A stretch of 64,000 nucleotides of DNA from the NCBI GenBank assembly GCA_000687975.1, contig JIAB01000001.1, positions 2,208,001 through 2,272,000 of the forward strand, given 5' to 3'. Source of the stretch: Lachnospiraceae bacterium AC2031. GTDB lineage: Bacteria; Bacillota; Clostridia; Lachnospirales; Lachnospiraceae. Below are positions 55,566 to 62,762 of this stretch, in pieces (within the stretch, counting starts at the first letter, position 1; each line of letters begins with the position of its first letter). The notes beneath the pieces were generated by a model. That model was not told where the DNA came from, did not search any database, and saw nothing but the letters and a program-made list of their open reading frames with translations. The position numbers and the translations under genes are program-made.

Positions 55566-56219
55566 ATGGATATAAGGAAATTAATAAAAGTTAATATTGT
55601 AAATATTGCGATTCTTGGTCTCATTGTGGTCTTTAAGTTGGTGACGGGAATGCTCTTCGATGATCACAGCAGTGCAGAATCATCGATGGCTATGATGACC
55701 AATTTTATCACTGTTCTACTTCTTCTGGGTTGGGCGGGATACACTATATTCTCGAATCTGACAGTGATCAAGGAAGATAAGAACGAAGAGAAGAAACATC
55801 TTGCCGGGATCAGGACCAGAGTTCTGAGAGCTGGTAATCAGAAGTTCTTTGTAAAAGAGCGTACACATCTTGTAAATATGTGGGACAGTATGATGTCCAG
55901 AGAAAAGTACTTCCTCAGTGATGAAAGAGATGAGAGGGTACGAGAGTTATATATTCTGACTCGTAACCAGATGGAGAGATACGTAACAGATTCCTGCGAG
56001 TATCTGGAGTCTTTTGATTATATATCAGGTAAGGACTCAGGCTATCTTAGAGGTGCCTGTGCAGAAGCACAGAACATGCTGGATAAGTTTAACAAGATGG
56101 TTGAGCTATCTGTCTCTGTGGATGATGAGGTTATGTCATACGACACAAGAGAGATGGACGACATGATCGAAGCTCTCGAAGAACTTAAGAAATCTGGCAA
56201 GAATAAGTTGGCTAGATAA
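55566..56219 (+). CDS. Membrane protein of a tandem paralogous pair, copy A
   Basis: A 217-residue protein with two membrane segments (about 12-30 and 43-65) and a cytoplasmic domain. From residue about 100 it matches copy B closely: RVLRAGNQKFFVKERTHLVN, NQMERY, YLESFDYISGKDS, MLDKFNKMVELSVS, VMSYDTRE, KNKLAR. The helical C-terminal domain reminds me of XpaC-type proteins, which accompany TelA and VWA proteins, but this is a weak recollection. Start ATG 55566 (GGGATAC ahead) is preferred; a TTG at 55545 lies inside the palindrome. The last 25 bases including the stop are identical to copy B. Confidence 0.72.
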   Translation: MDIRKLIKVNIVNIAILGLIVVFKLVTGMLFDDHSSAESSMAMMTNFITVLLLLGWAGYTIFSNLTVIKEDKNEEKKHLAGIRTRVLRAGNQKFFVKERTHLVNMWDSMMSREKYFLSDERDERVRELYILTRNQMERYVTDSCEYLESFDYISGKDSGYLRGACAEAQNMLDKFNKMVELSVSVDDEVMSYDTREMDDMIEALEELKKSGKNKLAR

Positions 56220-56256
56220 GTGGTTTTCAGATGTAGCTTGGTTTTTGGAGAAAAAG

Positions 56257-56868
56257 TTGAAGGAAAAAGGAAATAATTATATATTCCTGATTTGGATCGT
56301 TTCCATTATCTTAGGAACGTGTACTGAAAATGTATCGGAAGGGTTTGTGATAGCGGTTTTCGCTATCTCAATTACGATTGCCTGGGCAGGATATAAGATT
56401 TACTCTAAATTGTCTAAAAGAAAGAAACGTAAAAAAGAAGATCGCGAGAGATCGACTCCAAGAGGACGTGTCCTGAAGAGTGGCAATAAGAGGCTTTTTG
56501 TTAAGGAGCGTATCCGTCTCGTAAATGCATGGGACAGCATGGTAAATAGGGAGGAGTATTTCCTTAGTAAAGATAGAGATGATAAAGTTAAGGAAATCTA
56601 CATACAGGCACGAAATCAGATGGAGAGATATTTGCTAGATGCAGGACAGTATCTCGAATCATTTGACTATATCTCAGGAAAAGATTCGAGTTATCTTGAA
56701 AATCTTTGTACTGAAGCTGAGACTATGCTAGATAAGTTTAACAAGATGGTTGAGCTTTCGGTTTCAATTGATGATGATGTTATGTCATATGATACTAGAG
56801 AAATTGATGACATGATTGAAGCACTCGAAGATCTAAAAAATGCGGGCAAGAATAAGTTGGCTAGATAA
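56257..56868 (+). CDS. Membrane protein of a tandem paralogous pair, copy B
   Basis: The 203-residue paralogue of the preceding gene. I prefer the TTG at 56257 with GGAG six bases ahead; TTG 56245 is in frame but lacks the spacing. Two membrane segments (about 8-24 and 28-46), a basic KRKKRKKEDRER stretch, then the shared domain (RNQMERYLLDAGQYLESFDYISGKDSSYLE...). The domain is well kept while the membrane part has diverged, so selection seems to act on the cytoplasmic part. It is 42 bases ahead of the VWA gene. Confidence 0.7.
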   Translation: MKEKGNNYIFLIWIVSIILGTCTENVSEGFVIAVFAISITIAWAGYKIYSKLSKRKKRKKEDRERSTPRGRVLKSGNKRLFVKERIRLVNAWDSMVNREEYFLSKDRDDKVKEIYIQARNQMERYLLDAGQYLESFDYISGKDSSYLENLCTEAETMLDKFNKMVELSVSIDDDVMSYDTREIDDMIEALEDLKNAGKNKLAR

Positions 56869-56910
56869 GTGCTTTGTTAGATAAAGTATGGTTTTTATGG
56901 AGGGATAAAA

Positions 56911-58518
56911 ATGAAGAAGAGTAATGCTGCAATTGTTGTTGGTATCATCTTTGCGGTTATTATCGTGTTGATGATCGGTATCTTTGCAATATTTAAGGGC
57001 TCATCGGGTGGTAAGACCACCGAGTCCATGCTGAAGCATATAAAGGTGACCGAGGCGGATCCTGTGAAGGCTCCTATATCACTGGATGACAACACACTTT
57101 ATGATGAGCTTCCTGAGATAGCAAAGTATCCTGTAGCTGTTCAGGGTAGTGGAAAGCTTGATGTCGAGATTTTTACATCAGGTGAGAAGGCTGGTAAGGA
57201 CAACGACAGCTGGCTTATAGATGTTGCTGAAAGATTCAATAGAGCGGGAAATGAAATCAACGGTCAGTCTGTTTCGATGACAGTACGTTCCGTTCCTTCA
57301 GGAACTGCCGCTGACTATATCATTTCAGGAAAATATCTTCCTGATATCTACACTCCAAGTAATACACTTTTTGGAGAGTACGCAATAGTAAATGGAGGTA
57401 ACCTTGAACTCCATACGGACAGACTGGTTGGTAATACAGCTGGTATCCTTGTTAAGAAGGGTGCTTACTCAGATTTTAATTCTGTTATATCAGCTGTTCA
57501 GAATGGCCAGCTTAACATGGGTTATACAAACCCACAGACAAGTGCTACAGGACTTAACCTTCTGCTTACACTTCTGAAGGATGGCCAGGATAACTTCACA
57601 AAGTTCAACCAGAACATTCCTTACGTTGCATATACAACTCAGCAGATGAGAGACAGCGCTTCTAACGGAAAGCTGGACGCAATTCTTACTGAGTATCAGA
57701 CATACATTAACGATGAGAACTTAAAGAGCGTATATGACTTTATTCCATTTGGAATGAGACACGATAATCCTGCATATATCTGCGATAAGGCAGGAAAGAC
57801 TGATGATGAGCTTGCAGCTATCGATATGGTTATTGACTACTGCCTCAGCGATGAGATGCAGAAGATTGCCACAAACAAGGGCTTCAATGCAAATGATGAT
57901 TACAAGTCAGATCTTGCATTTACTGGTGCTGAGGTTTCACAGGGGCTTGATAGCTACAAGGTTTACAAGGACAACGGTAAGGACATCATCGCTGTATTCG
58001 TTGCAGACTGTAGTGGTAGTATGTACGGCGATCCTATGAACCAGTTGAAGGAGTCACTTTCAAATGGTATGCAGTACATTAACGAGAATAACTATGTTGG
58101 TCTCGTAAGCTACAGCGACAATGTACAGATTGAGGTTCCAATTGCGAAGTTCGATATGAACCAGAAGTCTTACTTCCAGGGTGGTATTAATTCACTTTCA
58201 GCCAACGGTTCAACAGCCAGCTACGATGCAGTAGTTGTTGCCATGAACATGATCGAGGAAGCTAAGAAGGATCATCCAGATGCTAAGGCTATGATCTTCC
58301 TGCTCAGCGACGGTTATCAGAATGTTGGTTACAGCATGAACACCATCGAGCCAGCCCTCAAGGATTCACAGATTCCTGTATATACGATCAGCTATACATC
58401 AGAGGCAGATACAGAAGCCATGCGTAAGCTGTCAGAGATAAATGAGGCTGCTACGATCAACGCCGACAGCGAGGACATCGTTTACAAGATCAAGTCACTG
58501 TTCAATTCACAGATGTAA
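56911..58518 (+). CDS. Membrane-anchored solute-binding-like/VWA-domain fusion protein
   Basis: A 535-residue protein with one N-terminal membrane helix (about 8-30). Residues about 80-350 look like a periplasmic-binding-type lobe pair (LDVEIFTSGEKAG, VPSGTAADYI, DIYTPSNTLF, ILVKKGAYSDFNSVISAVQ, GYTNPQTSATGLNLLLTLL). The C-terminal 180 residues are a von Willebrand factor A domain with MIDAS DCSGSM (366-371), then GLVSYSD and FLLSDGYQN. The family of SBP-VWA fusions is known from TelA/XpaC-type stress operons. GGAGGG precedes ATG 56911. Outside-facing metal-dependent binding is likely; the ligand is unknown. Confidence 0.8.
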   Translation: MKKSNAAIVVGIIFAVIIVLMIGIFAIFKGSSGGKTTESMLKHIKVTEADPVKAPISLDDNTLYDELPEIAKYPVAVQGSGKLDVEIFTSGEKAGKDNDSWLIDVAERFNRAGNEINGQSVSMTVRSVPSGTAADYIISGKYLPDIYTPSNTLFGEYAIVNGGNLELHTDRLVGNTAGILVKKGAYSDFNSVISAVQNGQLNMGYTNPQTSATGLNLLLTLLKDGQDNFTKFNQNIPYVAYTTQQMRDSASNGKLDAILTEYQTYINDENLKSVYDFIPFGMRHDNPAYICDKAGKTDDELAAIDMVIDYCLSDEMQKIATNKGFNANDDYKSDLAFTGAEVSQGLDSYKVYKDNGKDIIAVFVADCSGSMYGDPMNQLKESLSNGMQYINENNYVGLVSYSDNVQIEVPIAKFDMNQKSYFQGGINSLSANGSTASYDAVVVAMNMIEEAKKDHPDAKAMIFLLSDGYQNVGYSMNTIEPALKDSQIPVYTISYTSEADTEAMRKLSEINEAATINADSEDIVYKIKSLFNSQM

Positions 58519-58535
58519 ATCAATAAGGTGTTAGT

Positions 58536-58594
58536 AGGGACAGATCTTGGTGCAATGGGGACAGACCCCACTGCACTGAGGTCTGTCCCTTTTT
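58536..58594. repeat. GGGACAGACC-type repeat, copy 2 (also terminator-like)
   Basis: AGGGACAGA (58536-58544) pairs with TCTGTCCCT (58582-58590), enclosing a second hairpin GTGCAATGGGG/CCCCACTGCAC. The next bases are TTTT. The core (TTGGTGCAATGGGGAC...) is nearly identical to copy 1 at 50456. Confidence 0.87.
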
Positions 58595-58657
58595 GCACTT
58601 TTTTGGTATATTAGGAGTAGTGGTGTTGGTAGGTTAGTTAGATATATGGGGTTTATT

Positions 58658-59728
58658 ATGAGAAAGTATATATCAGCTTTATGTGTGGGGCTCATGATTC
58701 TGGGACTGTTCTCAGGTTGTGGAAGTAAGATTCCTGTGAGTGATGTGTCTGATGATAAAACTACTGAGGATAATAACGACGGGGATGATGTGATCTGTGG
58801 TGGCACGACCACAAAGCAGGATCCGGATGCGCCTAAGGAGATTGCTTCGAAAGATATAGTGGCCATGGACGTGTCATTTTACACTGATGTGCGATGGGAT
58901 AAAGAAGAGAATCATGACTTTACTTTCGTGATCAGTGAGGAAAATGGAGAGCTTGTTGCCAGTGAGCCGAATATCGGAATGAGTGAAGTGGCGGACGAGG
59001 AACTTCTCACTAAGTTACAGGATGTTATAGATGATGAAAAGCTTGTCTCTCGAAATGGACTCTATGATGTGACGGCAGGACTTCCACCTGAATATCAGGA
59101 AAAGTCCTTCACGGTTACTTATGAGTCGGGAGAGGAACTACATTTCACTGAAAATAATAATCCGCAGGAGGGCTGGTCTGCTAAGTTCTACGATATTTTT
59201 ATGGAGTGGTTCGCGTCGAAGGGTGACGACAGACTATATCCTGAGAAAGAGACCTCGCAGATCCAGAGGTTAAGTTTAAAATATAATGGTGAAGATACGG
59301 GCTATTACTATGTTGAAATGTCAGTGAAGGACGATGGAGCAGAGGACGGTAAAAAGTTTATGCTCAGCAGAAGCGTATATAGTACCCAGGATTCGAGTGA
59401 TGAGGAGTTCGAATATGCGACTTTCCCAGATGACTACTATGACAGAGTGACAGAGATTTTTGATAAATACGATGTGGTGATCAAGTACGACTTCAGTACA
59501 TGGGGATATTCGAGTAACGGCCTGAATGGACATGACGAGGGTTACTTTGGCTGGGCAACCAGCACTGATGCTGATGAGATAGATTCAAATGGCCTTCTAG
59601 TCGATATTTACGTCGAATATGAGAGCGGAAAGATACTCAACATTGAGACTCGAAAGGAAAGTGAGATCGAAGCAATGAAGCCTTTCCTGGATGAACTGCT
59701 GGAGTATCATAATTCACTATATGAGTAG
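58658..59728 (+). CDS. Lipoprotein of unknown function
   Basis: A 356-residue lipoprotein: signal MRKYISALCVGLMILGLFSGC with the lipobox Cys at residue 21, a short acidic linker to about residue 60, then a soluble domain with no motif I recognise. I chose ATG 58658 (GGGG 6 bases ahead) over ATG 58646. Repeated segments such as VDVYF-type strands and EWFASKGDD suggest a beta-rich fold. It follows the SBP-VWA gene but after a terminator-like repeat, so it is probably a separate transcript. Function unknown. Confidence 0.75.
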   Translation: MRKYISALCVGLMILGLFSGCGSKIPVSDVSDDKTTEDNNDGDDVICGGTTTKQDPDAPKEIASKDIVAMDVSFYTDVRWDKEENHDFTFVISEENGELVASEPNIGMSEVADEELLTKLQDVIDDEKLVSRNGLYDVTAGLPPEYQEKSFTVTYESGEELHFTENNNPQEGWSAKFYDIFMEWFASKGDDRLYPEKETSQIQRLSLKYNGEDTGYYYVEMSVKDDGAEDGKKFMLSRSVYSTQDSSDEEFEYATFPDDYYDRVTEIFDKYDVVIKYDFSTWGYSSNGLNGHDEGYFGWATSTDADEIDSNGLLVDIYVEYESGKILNIETRKESEIEAMKPFLDELLEYHNSLYE

Positions 59729-59737
59729 TAATCGGCC

Positions 59738-59758
59738 AGTGGGGACGGTTCTCAGTGG
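59738..59758. repeat. Partial GGGACGG-type repeat, copy 3
   Basis: AGTGGGGACGGTTCTCAGTGG is a short fragment resembling the start of the repeat at 50456 and 58536. Confidence 0.45.
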
Positions 59759-59784
59759 CAGGTTATTGCATCAAGGAATATAGA

Positions 59785-61290
59785 ATGTTAATAATTATAA
59801 ATAAGAAATATATATGGTTTGCTGTGGGTCGTGAATGTGCGGAGCGAAAGCTTTCCTTTTATTCGGACGGCGAACTGTTTCAGGAACTAGATATAAGACT
59901 TAGCCCAGACGACGCGGACTTCTACTTCGCCATGGATGTTGAAAGATTCATGGGTAAACAGGTGGAGATTTGTGAGGCGGCTAGTGATGGGGCGGTCGGT
60001 GACAAGGATGGCGAGTCTGCTGGCTTGCTTGATAAGGCCATAAGCTTACATGATGAAAAACCGAACATCGAATACAAGTATCGGCCGAGACTTCACTTTA
60101 CAGCGGAGTCGGGCTGGATAAATGATCCGAATGGTCTCATCTATGCAGACGGCGTTTATCACCTCTATTATCAGTGGAATCCCTACGGAATCAACTGGGG
60201 TAACATGCACTGGGGTCATGCAGTAAGTCGCGACCTTATCACCTGGGAGCATCGTTCTTTAGCGATGGAGCCGGACGAGTTTGGTACAATTTATTCGGGC
60301 TGTGCTATACGCGACAAGGAGAATGCGGCGGGCTTCGGCAAGGGTGCGCTGCTTTACTTCTACACCGCCTCTGGTGGCCGAAACAACTGGTCAAAGGAAA
60401 TGGCACGTCAGCATGTACAGCGCCTCGCAATCTCAACTGATGGCGGCGAGACTTTAGAGAAGAAATGTACTATTCTGGAACATATAGCTGGTGAGAACCG
60501 GGATCCACTCGTTTTTTATCACGAGAAGAGCGATGCCTACATAATGGTGCTGTATCTCGATGGAAATGAATTCGCAATATACCGTTCGGATGATATGATT
60601 CACTGGACTGAGAGCCAGCGCTTCACAGCTGATAAGATGTGGGAGTGCCCAGGACTTTTTGAACTAGAAATACAGAATAGATCCGTGGATGATATTGAAA
60701 AGACCAAGTGGGTTTTCTGGTCGGCGGATGGTTACTATATGATCGGCGATTTCGACGGATACAAGTTCACTCCTGAGTCGGAGGTTCTCTCTGCATATGA
60801 GACAACACTTCCTTATGCTGCACAGATTTATGCAGGTGTGGAAGAGAGAACTATCAGCGTTGCCTGGTATCGTACTAAAAATGACAAATGTGGCTTTCGT
60901 GGGATGATGTCCATTCCGATGGAACTCAGTCTTCGCGAAACAGATGAAGGGCTTAGAATTGCATTTGCCCCTGTCAGAGAACTGTGGGAGCGTTTCGACT
61001 CTGATAAGGCGCAAGAATATTCTGGTACATCGCTTGAGTATAGTCTTGAAGGCAGTCCGGTGGCTTTAATAATTGACGATACTGAGTACTCTATTTCAGT
61101 AGGCGACACAGTGATTGAAGGTGCGAATGTTGATGGTACAACAACTATCATCATAGATCACGGCATCATTGAATGCTTTTCAAATAACGGTTTATCATAT
61201 AAAGTAATTGAGGTTGAAGAAGATATTCTTTTCAGGAAGATCACAACTCAGTCTAATATAAAATCAATTAGAATAATGAAGGAGAAATAA
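59785..61290 (+). CDS. Glycoside hydrolase family 32 (fructan/sucrose hydrolase)
   Basis: A 501-residue GH32 enzyme hydrolysing sucrose or fructans. The five-bladed propeller has the nucleophile in WINDPNGLIYADGVYHLYYQ (about 110), the transition-state stabiliser in ENRDPLVFY, and the acid/base in WECPGLFEL. The N-terminal 95 residues are an extra beta-rich domain (FAVGRECAERKLSFYSDG), which recalls the DUF4980 extension, and the C-terminal beta-sandwich follows. Start ATG 59785 has AAGGA 7 bases ahead; a GTG at 59755 lies in a repeat fragment. There is no signal peptide, so it probably acts on imported substrates. No transport gene is next to it. Confidence 0.9.
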   Translation: MLIIINKKYIWFAVGRECAERKLSFYSDGELFQELDIRLSPDDADFYFAMDVERFMGKQVEICEAASDGAVGDKDGESAGLLDKAISLHDEKPNIEYKYRPRLHFTAESGWINDPNGLIYADGVYHLYYQWNPYGINWGNMHWGHAVSRDLITWEHRSLAMEPDEFGTIYSGCAIRDKENAAGFGKGALLYFYTASGGRNNWSKEMARQHVQRLAISTDGGETLEKKCTILEHIAGENRDPLVFYHEKSDAYIMVLYLDGNEFAIYRSDDMIHWTESQRFTADKMWECPGLFELEIQNRSVDDIEKTKWVFWSADGYYMIGDFDGYKFTPESEVLSAYETTLPYAAQIYAGVEERTISVAWYRTKNDKCGFRGMMSIPMELSLRETDEGLRIAFAPVRELWERFDSDKAQEYSGTSLEYSLEGSPVALIIDDTEYSISVGDTVIEGANVDGTTTIIIDHGIIECFSNNGLSYKVIEVEEDILFRKITTQSNIKSIRIMKEK

Positions 61291-61306
61291 CAATCAAAAA
61301 CCTTCA

Positions 61307-61352
61307 AAATCTTTACTTTTTTGTCTTGATATGACATAATAAGTAAAGATTT
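61307..61352 (+). promoter_or_regulatory. Palindromic promoter of the HTH-Fic gene
   Basis: AAATCTTTACTT (61307-61318) and AAGTAAAGATTT (61341-61352) are perfect 12-base arms around 22 bases. A promoter is built into it: -35 TTTACT (61312-61317), 17 bases, extended -10 TGACATAAT (CATAAT 61335-61340). The arms therefore cover the -35 box and the start point, as expected for autoregulation by the HTH protein. Confidence 0.75.
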
Positions 61353-61364
61353 GGGAGGTTTTTT

Positions 61365-62276
61365 ATGATTTCATATGATAATCTTGAAAAAGTATTAAAA
61401 GAAAAAGGTATTAACAAAACTGAGTTAACCAAAGAACTTGGACTATCTTCTCGTACAGTCGCTAAGATTGCAAAAAAGGAACCTTTATCTTTGAAGACGC
61501 TTAATAGAATATCAAATTATCTTGGAGTGCCATCTGAATTACTTATGCGAGAGATTAGCGAAAATGAAATACTTCAAATTCTTCGCGATGAAAAGGATGT
61601 GAGATTGTCTGGAGGTCTTTATCATGAACTTCAGGTAAGGATGACATATAATTCAAATCATATAGAAGGTAGTAAGCTTTCGGAAGATCAAACGAGATTA
61701 ATCTTTGAAACTAATACAGTAGATGTTGGAGATGGCGTGCCTGTAGATGATATATTGGAAACAGTGCATCATTTTAGAGCTATAGATTATGTGATCGATG
61801 TTGCGGAAGAGGAATTAACCGAAGAAATTGTAAAAAAACTTCATTACATTCTAAAGCATGACACCAAGGATTCGATGCTATCTTGGTTTGCTGTTGGTGA
61901 TTATAAAAAACGAGCAAATGTTGTAGGCGGAAGAAAGACAACGAAACCGGCAGATGTTCACAAAGCAATGAAAGCTTTGCTTGAGGAGTATAATACCAAA
62001 GAAAAAAAGACAATTGAGGATATAATCACTTTACATGCGGAGTTTGAATATATCCATCCATTCCAGGATGGAAATGGTAGAGTTGGCCGCCTTGTTGCAT
62101 TAAAAGAATGTCTTCATCACAATTTGATTCCATTTATTATTGAAGATTCAAAGAAGGCGTATTATTATCGCGGGCTTACGGAATGGAAAAATGAAAAAGG
62201 CTGGTTGATTGATACATGCCTTGATGGGCAAGATACATTTAAGAGTCTTCTAGATCTGTTCGATATAAAATATTGA
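61365..62276 (+). CDS. Fic-domain AMP-transferase-like protein with N-terminal XRE HTH
   Basis: A 303-residue protein. Residues about 1-65 are a helix-turn-helix (LTKELGLSSRTVAKIAKKEPLSLKTL) of the Cro/XRE type. The class II Fic inhibitory motif SNHIEG lies at about 97-102, upstream of the Fic domain, and the active-site motif HPFQDGNGRVGR is at about 231-242. Fic proteins transfer AMP or related groups to Tyr/Ser/Thr of targets; the SxxxEG helix blocks ATP binding until released. GGGAGG precedes ATG 61365. The protein probably binds its own promoter palindrome. It need not have a separate antitoxin. Confidence 0.9.
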   Translation: MISYDNLEKVLKEKGINKTELTKELGLSSRTVAKIAKKEPLSLKTLNRISNYLGVPSELLMREISENEILQILRDEKDVRLSGGLYHELQVRMTYNSNHIEGSKLSEDQTRLIFETNTVDVGDGVPVDDILETVHHFRAIDYVIDVAEEELTEEIVKKLHYILKHDTKDSMLSWFAVGDYKKRANVVGGRKTTKPADVHKAMKALLEEYNTKEKKTIEDIITLHAEFEYIHPFQDGNGRVGRLVALKECLHHNLIPFIIEDSKKAYYYRGLTEWKNEKGWLIDTCLDGQDTFKSLLDLFDIKY

Positions 62277-62316
62277 ATTTATAGAAAAGAGTGTTATAGT
62301 ATATTCTTGATTTAAG

Positions 62317-62345
62317 AAAAGACGAGCGTAGACTCGTCTTTTTAT
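62317..62345. terminator. Convergent bidirectional terminator
   Basis: AAAAGACGAG (62317-62326) pairs with CTCGTCTTTT (62333-62342); the A- and T-rich flanks make it work for both the Fic gene and the reverse XRE gene. Confidence 0.85.
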
Positions 62346-62356
62346 TTTGATTGATA

Positions 62357-62599
62357 TTAATTATTTGCTTCGTAGTGGATTATATCCTCAGGAGCACATT
62401 CCAGCACAAAACATATCCTAGCGAGTACATCCGCATCTATTTTCTCAACATTTCCGTTGTACCATTTATTGACAACTTCAAATCTAGCATCTATTGCTCG
62501 AGCCAAGGCGTTTCGGGAAATATTCTGCTTATCCATTACATCCTTTAATGTAATTCGTATCTTTCCATAATCATTGATTGAAACAACCTTTTTCTTCAT
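62357..62599 (-). CDS. XRE-family transcriptional regulator
   Basis: An 80-residue one-domain DNA-binding protein: a helix-turn-helix in ITLKDVMDKQNISRNALARAIDARFEVVNKWYNG, followed by ADVLARICFVLECAPEDIIHYE, typical of small phage-like repressors. GGAGATG precedes the ATG at 62599 (reverse strand). It is divergent from the SPFH gene, with a promoter region of 163 bases between them. Its likely targets are that region and possibly its own promoter. Confidence 0.88.
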   Translation of the reverse strand: MKKKVVSINDYGKIRITLKDVMDKQNISRNALARAIDARFEVVNKWYNGNVEKIDADVLARICFVLECAPEDIIHYEANN

Positions 62600-62653
62600 A
62601 GAAACATCTCCAGATTGGACTAATTTTCACAAAAACTCAACCGCTAGTTCATA

Positions 62654-62714
62654 TACTATATAAAAAGCTACTCGTTGACTAATACCTTGTTAAGAGTTAC
62701 TATATAAATAGTAA
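62654..62714 (+). promoter_or_regulatory. Divergent promoter region XRE / SPFH with repeated TACTATATAAA
   Basis: TACTATATAAA occurs at 62654-62664 and 62698-62708, 44 bases apart. The second copy is part of a palindrome TTACTAT-ATAA-ATAGTAA (62697-62714). The promoter TTGACT (62675-62680), 17 bases, TACTAT (62698-62703) overlaps that copy, so a protein bound there would repress the SPFH gene. XRE is the obvious candidate. Confidence 0.6.
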
Positions 62715-62762
62715 TTTTGTGGATTTCTTTGTTGAAAATATATAAAAAATGGAGAAAAAGGT

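Noticed and set aside
61365-62599. Fic protein and XRE gene as a toxin-antitoxin pair
   Set aside because: They are convergent, separated by a terminator, and the Fic protein carries its own inhibitory motif; nothing in sequence shows that the XRE protein is its antitoxin.
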